From Lateolabrax maculatus (Eukaryota; Chordata; Actinopteri; Acropomatiformes; Lateolabracidae), in contig CM062216.1 of assembly GCA_031216445.1 (NCBI GenBank), forward strand, positions 8,243,501 to 8,307,500: a stretch of 64,000 nucleotides of DNA. The letters are read 5' to 3'. A program made the position numbers and the translations under genes. Below the pieces are notes generated by a model. That model had not been told where the DNA came from. It was given only the letters and a program-made list of their open reading frames with translations, and searched no databases. Each line of letters begins with the position of its first letter. The stretch's first letter is position 1. Positions 37,985 through 50,685 of this stretch are shown here, piece by piece.

Positions 37985-38940
37985 TTATATTCATATGGGA
38001 TTGTTGAATGGCTCATTCCTAAACCATGGGCATTAATCTGCTGTTATAACAGCCTCTCTCACTCTTCTGAAAAGGCTATCCACCGGATTTTGGAAACTTA
38101 CTGCAGGGATTTGCCACCATTCAGCCATAAGAGCATTAGTGAGGTCGGCGGGCACTAGGGTCTGACTCGCAGTCGGTGTTTCAGTTCATCCCAAAGGTGT
38201 TGGATGGGGTTGAGGTCAGGGCTCTGTGCAGGCCAGTCAAGTTCTTCCACGCCAAACAGCCTTTCTTCGTGCATTGTCATGTTGAAACAGGAAAGAGTGT
38301 TTTCCCAAAATGTTGTCTGAAAGTCTGAAAATATCCTTGTCGGTTGTAGCATTAAGATTGATTTTTGTTACTTTGAACCAAATGGTTTAGCCCAAACCAG
38401 GAACAACAGCCACCGACCAGGAAGTGTTCTCCTGGCATCTACTAAACCCAGACACTGAATTCAGTGGTCCAGTAGTGACGCGTGGCACTGCTTATGGTAA
38501 TCTCAGATGTGTCTGGCTGCTTCATGGTCATGGAGAATCCACGGCATGAAGCTCCCAAGGTGGGGTTTTTGTGCCGCTGTTGCTTCTTGAGGCAGTTTGG
38601 AACTTGGTAGTGACTGTGATTATTTTTACACGCTATGTGCTTCAGGACTCTGCAATCCCATTCCATGGCTTCATGGCTGAGCTGTTGTTGCTCCGAGGTA
38701 CATCCACATCACAATAACAGCCCTTACAGTTAACAGGGGCAAATTCTACAAATCTGACAAATGGAGATATTGGAAAATGGCTACATATGATTATTTTCAG
38801 AATACCTATTTTTGTACCTATTATATTTGTTATTAAAGATTATGCTCTCTTTTATGTACCCGTTAGGAATGGGTGTGACTGAGGCAGCTGAGCCCAATAA
38901 TTACAAGGAGTGTCCACATACTTTTGGCCATATAGTGTAT
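37985..38940 (-). mobile_element. Tc1/IS630-type DNA transposon, decayed copy
   Basis: The right end (38910-38940), read in reverse, gives CACTATATGGCCAAAAGTAT then GTGGACAC, the same terminal motif as the short element at 35930-36145. The body encodes a broken transposase on the - strand. No matching left terminal repeat is visible near 37985, so the left end is truncated or too diverged to see. The left boundary is approximate. Confidence 0.82.
38155..38666 (-). pseudogene. Tc1/IS630-family transposase pseudogene
   Basis: The C-terminal block ELDWPAQSPDLNPIQHLWDE (38250-38180 region) is the DDE_3 signature surrounding the third catalytic acidic position, which in most relatives is Glu within NPIE and here reads Gln. 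Upstream on the same strand (38666-38442) another frame gives GFSMTMKQPDTSEITISSAT and RHYWTTEFSVWV, resembling the part of the protein around the first catalytic Asp, but the WSDES-type motif is gone. Frames are disrupted and the protein is not functional. Confidence 0.82.
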
Positions 38941-41900
38941 AAACAAAAATGTAGTTAAGCGTAAAGCTGACAGACAGAACTTCCCAACGAGAAGGAAAAA
39001 AAGTCTGTATGTTTGCTGGTTGGTTTGTCGTGACAATGTGTGTCCTGGTGTTCCTGGTGTGTTCCAGTATGTATGAGGGTGTCTGCCGACTTCATTACCC
39101 GCCTCCTCAGTTGGCAGCGTAGCCCTGGGTTGACAGCAGAGGTCAGGGGCTGCTGCTCCCGGACGGGCCAGAGGAGGATAAGCTGGTTGAAGTCATCCCG
39201 AGACCAGAAGGACAGAGATCGCAATCCCCTGCCTCTCATCACATTTTATCAGGCAGAGGAACAGCAGGAGAGAATCAGACGCACAGATATTTGATAGAGG
39301 AATTGTCTTAAGAATCTGGTCCGACTTCACCCGTCTGCTTGGGACTTAAGGCTAATAACTTTACAATCTCATCTCCTTAAAAGTTTGAAGCTCACTTCCT
39401 TTTGAAGGGAGTTGTTTGTGTTGGCAAAGCACTGAGTGAGCGGCAGGGCCGATAAGCCTGAATACTCCCAGACTGACGAATCAGCACTCTGAAACTAGAA
39501 TCTTGACTTTTTATGCACTTTGGCTCAGATTTTCGTAACTGTTTTTCTCCTTCTCTTGTTTAAATGGGGGTGCGTGCAAAGGCTGTCCCCAGCAGGACCG
39601 TTAAGCCATTATCGGACCTGTCTGGGCTTTTATGTTTGCCCACCGAACACGACCGGCATGCCTCTGGGACAAAACTGCTGACTGCTACAAGCTCACTACC
39701 TCAACCTGAAAGCTTATCGCTCTCACTCTTCAGGTGGGGATTATGCAAATCAGAGACTCAGGTAAAGCATCAAACAGGCCAGGAGTTTTAACGGACTACT
39801 GTGTTTCACGCATGCATTTGTGCAGCGTGGCGGTTAAGCACAATTCCACAACACCCCGATTGTCAGCAGCAGGGTATCAGCTTTACACTTTTTCAAATGC
39901 TTTCTTCTCCCCTTTTCATCCTTTTTGCCAGTGTAGGAGATAATTAAATTGTATTAGCTACCTTTGAGAACCGTAAGGTCATGCCATGAGTATTTATTTG
40001 TGGAAATGTGAGAAATTTAACAAACAGAGGAGGAGCTTGAATCCTACAATTACTTACAAATTAAACATTATATTTCAATGTCACTGTTTTTAGTTTAAAA
40101 AAACTTCAGTTAGAATAAAATGAAAAGTTTTCTGGCAGTGTTGAGAATTGTTTGACAGCTCGTACCACCATCGAGGACCATGTAAGTGAGATACAATTTA
40201 CTGAAAATATAACTCAACAGTTAAATGAATGAATATAATGTGAAAGTCTTTCTCAATAGCCAAACATTTCTTTAGAGGAATTGGTTGTGCTGGAGGGTGT
40301 TTTGATTATAATCTTAGTATATCTAAAAATGATGCAAGCTACAGTCTTGATTTTTTTTTATTCTCTGTTTCATTCTTTTGTATATAATTGTCTGCTCTCA
40401 ACTAGCATTATTTTCTATTTTATAATGAAAACAGCTTCAAACATTTATTCTTGCTCTTGTTCTCTCACTAGTTTCTTGAAGCAGTTGTTCCTTATATCGT
40501 TTTTTGGGCACAAGCAAAAGAGGTTACACAATGAAAATTAAACTCATGGTATACGAGTACCTAATTTACAAAGAACAAGCTCAAGCCCAGTAAAGTTTAC
40601 AAGATCTTGAGACATCAGATAACATCCTTTATTTAAAAAAAACCTCACCCGTCCTCAGATGGCACCAGAAATGAGCGATCACTCTGGAAAAGTCTGTCAT
40701 GTTTAAAACTGACTGAGATAATTGAATTAAAGATTGACACTGTTATAACATCAGCCACAAGCCACTGAACTCCTCACAGAGCTCACTGTCTTCACTGGCT
40801 TCATTAAAATGTTACAAGCTAACGCTCAGCGGTGTCTCACTTTCTGTCACCATCCTACAGATACAAAAGAACCAGGCCAGGCGATGCTGCAATGGCATAA
40901 TGTAGTCTCTCCAGTACTATAATATTGTTAGAGAAAACACACTGACATAATTACACGTCACATAAAATATGTCAAACTATCTGTTTTCAGTTCCAATCAA
41001 ACACCAAGGGAAACTAAGAATAAAGAGACAAGATTCAATTTACAGGTTTATTAGTCTCCAGCTTATGTCTCCATGTAGCGATAATAATATGTTAAATAAT
41101 GTAAACTTAACTTGTACATTTATTTTCCAAATGCATTTAAATGTTAATAGTCTAAAAGTTAACAGTTGTAGGTGTTTTTTCGGTGTTGAATTTGGACTCT
41201 GCCAGCCATTACAATGTAATTTTTTTTTTCTTTCCTGTGTTTTTTAACCATATAGGAAAAGAGTTGCGTTGTCTCAGCTCCTCTGGACCTGAACACAGCA
41301 GTATTAGATGAGGAGTACTGCTGCATTTTGTAAAAGTAAAGATTAGACCCTGTGTGCCCCACTGTTCCAGCTCCAGCCGGAATCCATCCCCTGCTGCTGG
41401 ACTTATTTCCTCAAGCCAGCGTTCTCTCTTATCCCTGTCTGAGCTGCGGAGACTCCGATTTGACAAAGTTTACCTCTCTCTCACTGAAACTCCCCTTTTG
41501 TCTCAAATTCCCATATTTTTTTGTAGCGTTTTTAGTCTCCACTTAGTGGGGGAGACAATCCCTCCTAATCAAGGCTTTGCAGATTTCACACGGCCTCATC
41601 CATGTCAGGAGATTCTCCTCGGCTCCTCCTCCTCCACACCTCCACATTTCTACAAGCAAAATCCTTGTCATGCTCCCGGCTAGTTATATTCAAACCGATC
41701 TTTTCCATCACAATTTCATCGTTGCTGTACGACCACAGGAATATTAAATGCAGGTTGGGGGAAACAAAGGTCTCCCTCTGGTTTTAGTTTCCAACACTGG
41801 CACGTAGAATTTTTTGATGCTTAATGAACCGCATGTAGGGATGGCTTCTATTCCATTCTAATGTTGAGACGAGCTCCATAATGACCTTACTGATTTAAGG

Positions 41901-42746
41901 TTTCTTTGCAACTGTAATACAGGAAATGGTAAAATGTGAAATTGGCCCTGCTAAGATGTTGTCCAGGGAAGGACTAAGATTTGACAAGATATTGATTCTG
42001 TTTATACAAAGAAATTAAATGAAGTAGGAAAAAAGCTGCCGCAGTAGGTACTGTATAACAAAGAAATGGGCGAGATTAGTTCGAATTTAAGTGCTCTGAT
42101 ATATTATGAAAAGGTTAAGTTGAAAGCTGCAGCAGTGAACCCGCACATTTCCCCATTGGCTTCTCCACAGCAACAAGAGAAAAATGTTAAAGGATCAAGA
42201 GAAAGGTGCTACTGCCTCACTCCAGGCTAAAACAACGATTTTACAAGATGAAGGCAGCTGGTCTATGCATACACAACTGCCTGAGATGCAGCCTTCAGAT
42301 GATGGTTCAGGTCTCCCCACACATTTAGGTTAAGGTTTTGAACTGAGCCTCTCAGGCAGCAATTACACCGAGGTTGTGCACCCCCAGCAGGCAGCTGGCT
42401 CCACCAGTCAACCACTAATGTTTAAGTGAGAGGGTCCGGGTGAGGTGGAAGAGGAAGAATAAGACATCCTGCCTGAGAGACTTATCTCAGGGCCAGAAAG
42501 ACACACTACACTCATGTTGGAGGTTTTAAATGGGTCCTTTTGGTCCCTGGGACCTGAGCCGGGCTGGGTCCAAATTATATTCAGTCTAACTAGGTTGGAA
42601 AGGGTGTTGTTGTATTGTCGCCCACTGTGTGTCAATATGTCTAATACCAGTGGTCTGTATGGGAAAATGACATATTTAGTTCATCTTTTCAACTGTGGCC
42701 ACTTGTTACTTGCTGACATATCATGCTGCTGCCAGTGTTGTTGTTT
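38941..42746. other. Intron, no gene recognised
   Basis: Only short open frames with no family signature. AT-rich at 39950-41200, more mixed at 41330-41700 and 42300-42600. Confidence 0.5.
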
Positions 42747-43032
42747 AGGGCTGCAAGTAACTTATTATTATCTCATCATCCATTAATCTGCCGTTTACCC
42801 TATCAATCATTCAGTCAATTGTTCGGTCTATAAAATGTCAGAAAATAACTTCAACAGGATGTCATCAAATTTCTTTTTTTTTCCAGTGATCCAAAATGCA
42901 AAGACATTCAATTTATTAGAATTTAAGTCAGGGGAATGTGGCAATTCCTGCACTTGAGAGTCTCACATTTGGCATTTTCTGTTTGAAAGATTATGTCAAC
43001 GAATAATTACTTATCAACATAGTTGCTGATCA
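42747..43032 (+). repeat. CTGCAA-type dispersed repeat, copy 3 (long)
   Basis: Begins AGGGCTGCAAGTAACTTATT and runs through GGTCTATAAAATGTCAGAAA, then CATCAAATTTC and CAAAGACATTCAATTTATTA, ending near TTGGCATTTTCTGTTTGAAA and ATAGTTGCTGATCAA. This is a repeat frequent in teleost genomes. No coding capacity. Confidence 0.75.
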
Positions 43033-46000
43033 AGTGCTCATTTGTGTTCTCTCTGTTATTAGTTATAAGTTCTAATTAGTTTTAGTTAGGTGTACCTGGT
43101 GGTAACTGAATGTAGAGAAATGAGAGACAGAAATAGGTCAAAAGTAACGATCAGGTTTGATTGTGTGATGAACGTGTCTGTTGGCATCAGTCTGAGCGAC
43201 GCCGAGTTTGTCTTTGTGCGTAAGTAATAGCTGCATTTGACAAATGATTTAGGACGAGAGCAGAACTATTGACAGCTTCAAAATAAAAAAGGCTGAACTG
43301 GAGCACAAAAGCAAAACAAAAACAAGTATATAACAAAACAGCAACAAATGTTGAGTTGCTGAGTCGCTGCAGGCTGCTCTGTCATATTCAGTATATAGCA
43401 GTTCATATCAGGTCAATTCTGCTCCTGTTTTGTTTCTGTGCAGCATTTGGGTCTTTCATGACCTCATTTCTTCTCACCAAGTAGGGAACAACTTATTACT
43501 TAGCAAGTTTGCTCTTCCATTGCTCCTGTTGCAGGTTGGAATGTTGCATTCACACACCTCCACCTGGTATCATCCTGCTGCTGCTGCTGAACTCAATAAT
43601 TAGTTTAGAAATTATTGAGCAAAAGCATTTTCTCACATATGCAAGTCCCATGTGAATTTATTCAGAGAGGATTTTTACAGCAGAAACCTGTGAACAGACC
43701 TCCTCCTGTGCTCCGTGAATGAGGCAGGAACTCAGCCTTCATGCATTTCATTCTTTTTCTCTTTCCCGCTGCCAGCCAGCTGGAATCATGTAGCTCTCTT
43801 TGTCTTCTGATGTGTATCGCAGAGGTTTCTCTGCGGTCTTTTAACCTCCTCTACTGAAAACAAAAAAGAAGATTAGAAGGGCACTGTTATGACAGTAGTA
43901 GTAGATCAAGGTTGTAGCATGTGTACAATATTAACAGAGATTGATAATGTAGATAGCCACCATCCATGTTACCCTGGATGTCTGTAATTTTCAGCATTTT
44001 TTTTTTCAGTTCTATACCTGCCACTCTCAACTTTACGCTGAAACAATAAAATAGCCAGCTGCTAAGGCGTTCTGTTTGTTTTGAACTTATTGCATGGATA
44101 ACTTCAAGATCCAGATTACATATAAGCTCGATTGTTTCAGTGGACAAGATTCACCACTCTGGTGGCCTTTTTGAACTTAAAAAAAAACACTGTCCACTTG
44201 TGACACAGTTGCAGGTCAGTGCTTCTCGCAACCGACAAATTATCTTTGATGAATGGCAGAGACTGGCTTGCAGAGAATGTCATTTGGGGCTTTTTGCCAG
44301 GTAACTACGGGCATTAACATAGATAAGTAATAGCTGAATATAGCTTTTCATTTGAACTTGTGACAGTCAGCGACACCTAAAAGTTAGAAACCTGCTTGCC
44401 ATGGATGTTATGCATACTGCCAATACAATATAGAGCAGGGGTTCAAAAGTCTGACAGTGTCTTCTTCAAACATTTAACATATGCTGAATGAAATATTATC
44501 AGTTCCTGTTTGCAATGTTCCCTTGGATGTACAGGCAGCTATCACTGGATAACTTTGATACTGAAGAAAACTTAAAAACGTGGTGATTCTCAGGTTCTGG
44601 AGTTATAAGGAGCATCTTTTTTCTATGATTTCATAGCAGATTTATGGATTTTTATTCACAACGGACATTGGAGAAAGTTATATCCTTGGAAAGTGTAAGT
44701 CACACTGAATCTATGTATGCTCACATTGCACTGAGTTATGGCTCAGAGGAGGAGTACAATTTTGATACAAAATGCGTCAATCAGGGGCCAAGGGTTTAAA
44801 GTACCTTAATTGCCTGCTTGAGCTGGGTGTCACAACCACCGCTGCAGCGCCAACGTTTGACAGTTCTGATAAGTGGACCAAATTAGCAGACCAAACTACA
44901 GTAACTAACATCATGTTAATTTCAGAACACCAGCATGCATCTGTCCCTTTCAAATAGAGCGAGGAGAGGCAAAAGATTGGTTAAGAGATTTTTAGACTTA
45001 GCAAAACACTGGCTTTTGGAGCCCAATATTAGTACTGTAACTTGCAGCCAAGGTTACTTTTGTGTTAAAAGCTGTTGAAGTTGAAAGCCTACACGACAAA
45101 CTTTAACCCACAATGGCCAAAGAGAAGTGTTTCTTCATACAGGGTTTTGTGGTGATAGCAATAGCAAAGACAAAAACGTTTCCAAAGCCAAATTTGTCCA
45201 AGTGAGCAACAGTTACATAATTTTTTTCTTTTGCCACTGCCAGCATTTTCTTCCTGTTCCAGGCTGCGTGCCCGGTTGTTTTCTGATGGAAGAAAAGCTC
45301 TTTTCAGTGAGAAGACACTGGCAATAATACCAGTGGTCACAGGGTCCCACAAATAATTGATGTTGGTCCAAGGAGGACTGTAAGCTTAAGTATGCAGGAA
45401 TATAAAGTATAAGAGTTAAATTATTAAATGTGAGTGTTGTTCTCTTTTTTGACCCATTTTTTTTCACAGCACTTTAATAACAGAACAAGTAATATCTTCC
45501 CTCAATTCTAGTTATATTCTGACCCTTGTTCGTGTACAATACAAAGAGGAATTAGCTCTGCCAGATATTTTAATATATATGTATATGATAATATAATATG
45601 TGTGCAGGTGTGCTCATGCTTGAAACTGTGAGAGACAAACCTATATGTTTGTGGGCTGGAACTTTGTAATGCAGAAGTCCAGCAGTCACACTTACAGAGT
45701 GGAGTTAGGAGAGGAAGGAAAAAAATAGCCCAGAAGCCACAATCTCTAGTCTCCGAGGTTCAAAGAAGCGTCTGTTGGTTTGAAGCTGCGGGGAGCTCTT
45801 AATATAAGAGGAGTTTCATTCCAGATTTGTTTATAACCAAGCAGGAAAAAAATCTGGCTTCTTCAAATTCATCAATCAATATTTAAAAACACAGATGGTT
45901 CTGTCCTCAAAAACAGAACTTATTTTGTGTGAAAAGGTCTCATTATTCATTAGCAACCCAGAATGTACTTTGCTTTTCTTCCAGAAGTCATTTTTATCAA

Positions 46001-46239
46001 ACTACATTTTTTTTTTCTGAAATAGTTCTTTTTTTAGACTTTTCTAGACTTTTTTTAAAACTGCTCTCAGTGTTCTTAAATGGAAGTACTGAAACTGGCA
46101 AACTGCAGTGAAAGCTAAATGTAGTTTCTGGACGGATGGATGATTATGAGTGTAAGGATAATCTACTGTCATGTCATGTGTACTAAACACTTGTTCACAG
46201 TAAACATTTTTCAGGCTACATTGCAGTTTTTTCAGCATT
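43033..46239. other. Intron, nothing recognised
   Basis: No exon, RNA gene or repeat family recognised. Confidence 0.5.
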
Positions 46240-46390
46240 GCAGCACTTAACAAGTATAATTATACTTCTACTCCACTACATTTCAGAAGGAAATATTGTA
46301 CATTTTACTCCACTACAGTTATTTAACTTACTTTGATTTTACATACAAAACATATGATCAGCTTATTAGATATGATGCGTTGTTAAAGAC
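46240..46390 (+). repeat. Dispersed repeat fragment (TACTCCACTACA type)
   Basis: ACTTCTACTCCACTACATTT, AGGAAATATTGTACATTTTA and CTCCACTACAGTTATTTAAC, then TTTTACATACAAAACATATG and ATATGATGCGTTGTTA, are blocks of a repeat common in percomorph genomes. Truncated at both ends. Confidence 0.7.
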
Positions 46391-48106
46391 ATCATCGGCC
46401 AGCTCCGACCAGGGTCCGACAGCTGCGGCTGTGCTCCATAGACTCTCATGCCAGCACTTCAGGTTTTTCCTCATTTTTTGGGCTTGTTTTATAGATTTCG
46501 AGCGAGTCACGGTTAAACGTTGCGCCTGGGGAATGTAATAGTGATACTCTGTGTTAATTGGAAAGGTTGGAAGTTTTAAACCTTTTTTTCCCCTTTCCAA
46601 AAACAAGCAGAGTAACATTACAGCAGGTATATGAATGCTTTTTAATGATTGTAACAGTGAATTAAGACCTACCCTGCTGTAGAGGAGCAGCGTACGTCAT
46701 TTCATTGAGCTCTGCCTCGATCGGCAGGTTGATGTGATGGTTCACATTCACACTGTGATCTGTAGGCTGGAGCTTCCATCTTTTTTTTAAACCGAACAAC
46801 ATAGGGGCAGGGCTTAGCGTTGGGTCAATTCACAGCAGTTTTCAATGGTTACACAAAATATGAAATCCTACATTAAAAAAATACTGTATAATAATAATCC
46901 ACACAACTCAACACATTTTCAGAAAAAATGTCAGTAGTATGTGGGGATGTGAGATGAGAGACATTTCAGGTTGAGTGTGAATAGGACAGTTGGACTGAAC
47001 ATGAAAGGAAACAACATCAAGCTAGGCTGGGTGATATTGACAGAATCAAATGCCATAATGCAGTATTTTTTACCCAATACCTTAGTAACAATGTATGTGC
47101 AGTATATGGATTATATATCTGTGAAGGAACTCGTAGGGCTGTTTCACTCAAGACAGAAGATGTTTCAGGAGACCTGGATGTCTTAAACAGGAATATTTAT
47201 TGAAGCTCGATCAAGGAGAAATGGGGAAAACAACAATATGTGAAACACAGCGTACTGCTACCCAAATCTGAAGATGGTGTCCTGGAGCTCAGTATTTAAC
47301 CCTCCCCAGACCTGCTAAGATTTGCTACTTCCAAATAAGTTTAACATTAAAAAAGGAAAATTCCTTTACAATATTAATCATTCAGTCATTTATGAGAAAA
47401 TCCGTAATAATTTGATAATACAACATGTCTCACTTAAGTAGAAATAACAGTGCAGTCATTAAGACCATGAAAATACAATATGAAAATAATTAAAATCCCC
47501 AAGGAATATCTGTATTGTAGTCTAATATCAAGATATTGATAAGCTTTTGATGCACTGCGATTCACAGCGTGAATACTACACTGCAATGAATGCTGCCTCT
47601 GAGGAGCCTATCATGTTTATTTTCTGTACAGAATGAGTCATGGACGCGTTGATTCAGCCATATAGTAATTTATGAGGCTGTAGTTTACTGTGGATAGTCC
47701 ATATTTTTTCTTGTTGTAATTATCACTGGCAGAACTGTTCAAATAATCTTCTATTTACCGCAGCCCAGCTGCGTTTGATGTAGAAGAAAGGGTCAGCAAG
47801 ATTTCACCCACTGACCCGCTGCTTTAGTCATCATTTACCGTAAACCCTCACAATGTCACAGATGAGGTTTGACCTTTGTTTTAGTCTTGCTTGTTGTGTC
47901 CTTGTGGTTGTAATTGGACCCCACCAGAAGAAAAAAAAAAAACTCCCCTTCAACACTTTCATTAAAGCTGGACTACAAAAACAATCCCACTCAGAAATGT
48001 CATTGGGGATTAGGGCTTAGTCTGACTGAGACATCATTAGTTTTTCATCCTGCGTTCTGGGCAGCTGAGCTCCCTTCTCCAACTGACAAAAGCACACACC
48101 TAAACT

Positions 48107-48107
<1 letters not shown>
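46391..48107. other. Intron; possible further diverged repeats
   Basis: About 46400-46760 is more GC-rich and looks element-like but has no second copy here. About 47022-47550 starts GGCTGGGTGATATTGAC and may be a diverged dispersed repeat. No gene recognised. Confidence 0.4.
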
Positions 48108-48152
<45 letters not shown>

Positions 48153-48159
48153 ACACACA
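48108..48159 (+). repeat. CA microsatellite
   Basis: CA array with one TA interruption. Confidence 0.97.
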
Positions 48160-49108
48160 GGGCTGTCACAGTGTGGAGGGTACTGTATGTGTCTCTGGAC
48201 CCTCGGGTTGTCCTGTCTTCCCTTTCCATTCCTCTGTGTGAACGTATGTGTGGCACGTTGATGTCGATGACGGCTGGACCCTGTGTCAAGGCCATTTCTG
48301 CTTTTCCTTGAGGCCTCCTGGTTTTTTTGGGTTTTTTTTTTTTGGACGGACGATCTGAAGGTGCTGGGTGTCGGATGCCAATCCTGCAGGACTAATAGAA
48401 GCCAGCTCTCCTCCCTCACATAGACACATGCATACCGTAAGCACAACCAGATCCTCCCCACGCCTCTCAGGGTCACTCACTGCTTTGCTGCTGCTGCTGC
48501 CTGTGCTTTCAGCTGTTAAGCCTTAGCAACGTCCCCTCCAGCTGGAGCCCCGTCTCAGCTGCTGGCTCCAACACAGATAGAGAAATCGATGGATAGATAG
48601 CCGTGCTTTGCTTTGCTCAGCTCGCTGTGGGTGCTGGACGCAGCAGAGAGGGCTGCGTTATAATGTGATCTCACCAGGGAAGGTGGCATTTAATTGCGAG
48701 CCAGTTTGCCAAAACTGCATGAACAAAGCAATCTACTTTGAGCGTCCATCTGCAGTATGAGTACAGTATGATTAAACACAGTGGTTTGCATCGAGTTACA
48801 TTACAATAAGTCAGGGAAACGACGTAAGTGTTACTGCAATTATACTTTGTTCCCCCCTGTGGCTGAGTTGTTAGACCCTGTGCTGTAATACAGACTGCTG
48901 TGATAGCATGAATGTGCCCTGATTAATTATCCATCTAATGGTTTAAACAGACACTTTCCCACTCTGACCTGCAAGGCCTCGAACTAGTCAAATCACATTC
49001 AACAATACAAATCCAACAAATGGATTCAGTTAGCTTGGGCGGAGGAATAGTATACGAACCACATTCACGTTACACACATGGTGCATTAATGATTAATGAT
49101 TCTCCTGC

Positions 49109-49112
<4 letters not shown>
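48160..49112. other. Intron, nothing recognised
   Basis: Mixed composition, with no exon, RNA gene or repeat recognised. Confidence 0.5.

Positions 49113-49141
<29 letters not shown>
49113..49141 (+). repeat. TA microsatellite
   Basis: Uninterrupted TA array. Confidence 0.96.
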
Positions 49142-49145
<4 letters not shown>

Positions 49146-49375
49146 TTGACACAACCCTCGCCGGTTGTATCCCTGATATCCCGGCTCACACTGATCCTCC
49201 ACCTCTGCCAGCGGATTAGCATTACACTTGCTCTGCAGAGAACTACTCCATATGATTTAGAAATTATTCATCAGTAAAACAACAAGCCGCAGGCAACATG
49301 GTGACTTTGAGCATAGCCTCTAATTTTTTTTCCCTCTCTCCTAAGGTGCACCTGCACGGAAAGAATGTTAAAGGT

Positions 49376-49402
<27 letters not shown>
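49376..49402 (+). repeat. Poly-A tract
   Basis: Run of 27 A. A retroposon tail is possible, but the sequence before it is not recognisable and no target-site duplication was identified. Confidence 0.95.
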
Positions 49403-49406
<4 letters not shown>

Positions 49407-50395
49407 GGGAGCAGAGAGTTGTAAAAACACAAAATGTCGGGCTGCTGATAGATCACTCGAGTTTTTAGAAGCTCTTGTGGTGTTTTGCGGTGTGTGAACA
49501 TTTTGGTGGCTCACTGGTCCTCTGTGCTTCTCAAAAAAGCTGACAGCATCAACATGGACCCGGGATGTGCGCCATGAAGAATTGATCTGTGTTGGACAAG
49601 AGATGAAAGAGGCGAGGCAGAAAGGAGCACGAGCGATGACAGACTTCTAATTAAATTGGACAGATAAAGGGAAGATGAAAGGCTGTGAGAGAATAAGTGC
49701 TAAAAAAAGAAGTGTTTGATTGCAGCTGCATTTTCTTATTGGAGATATGAGGACGGTAAGAGAAGGACACTTGACTTGAGAGACTTGGATATTTGGTTAA
49801 GTGTACCCAACAGGCAAGCACTGGAACAAATCCTATACTAGTATGTTTCAGTTTATAGCAAAAACATGCCAAATTGAAATAACAAAACCCATCACCTTTT
49901 GGAGTAAAAATTATATATATTTTTCTTAATTAAAATGAAAAAATAAAGTCAATGTTCTTTAGCAACAAATCCTTTCAAACTAAGCAACAAAAGACAATAT
50001 CTCTTTTGTCATTGCCTTTATTAGCATTTTATAATGTCATCCAAAACCATTAAAAGTGAATAATACAAAATTATTCTTCTGACTGTTTAATGTCAAAGTA
50101 TAAAAGCTACTTTGTTAAGTTTGGAAAAGAGCGTAATCATATAAGCCAACAGCATTGACTGTTGATAGGACACAGGACGCAAACAGTGTTACAGAAGTTC
50201 AAGTATTTGAGGACAGTCTTGTTCTCAGATACTGAATTCTGCAAAAATACTCCATGAGAAATGGAAGGAAAAAGAAGGCTAAACAAATGTGACTGATTTG
50301 CATTCAAGTCATGTTGTGATTCAGTGTCACTGTTAGGAGAGGGCTGGTTACTGCATTTTACATATGCAGTTTAAATAAAGTGTTTCCATTGGTCA
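49403..50395. other. Intron, nothing recognised
   Basis: AT-rich; no feature recognised. Confidence 0.5.
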
Positions 50396-50685
50396 AAGAG
50401 CTGCAACAAATCGTTGATTAATTCATTACTGGATTGATGGAAAATCACTTGCTAAGAATTTTGATAATTGATAAATGGTTTTAGTCATTTTTCAACCAAA
50501 AATGCCAAACATTCCCTGGTTCCAATTTTCAAAAGTGAGGATTTGATGCTTTTTCTTTTTCTTGATGCTACTTGAAGACATCATCTTGGGCTCTGAGAAA
50601 TTGTGATTTTTTTTTATTTATAAACTAACTCATTAATTGAGAAAATAATCGACAGATTAACTATTGATGAAAAAATTACTTGCAG
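50396..50685 (-). repeat. CTGCAA-type dispersed repeat, copy 4 (long, reversed)
   Basis: Reverse orientation of the family at 42747-43032. It shows GAGCTGCAACAAATCGTTGA, TTTTGATAATTGATAAATGG, CAAAAATGCCAAACATTCCC, AAAGTGAGGATTTGATGC and GACATCATCTTGGGCTCTGA, and ends in ATTACTTGCAGCC. Both ends carry related GCTGCAA / TTGCAGC motifs. Confidence 0.72.

Noticed and set aside
49376..49402. Poly-A run as evidence of a processed pseudogene
   Set aside because: No gene-like sequence or target-site duplication is visible next to it.
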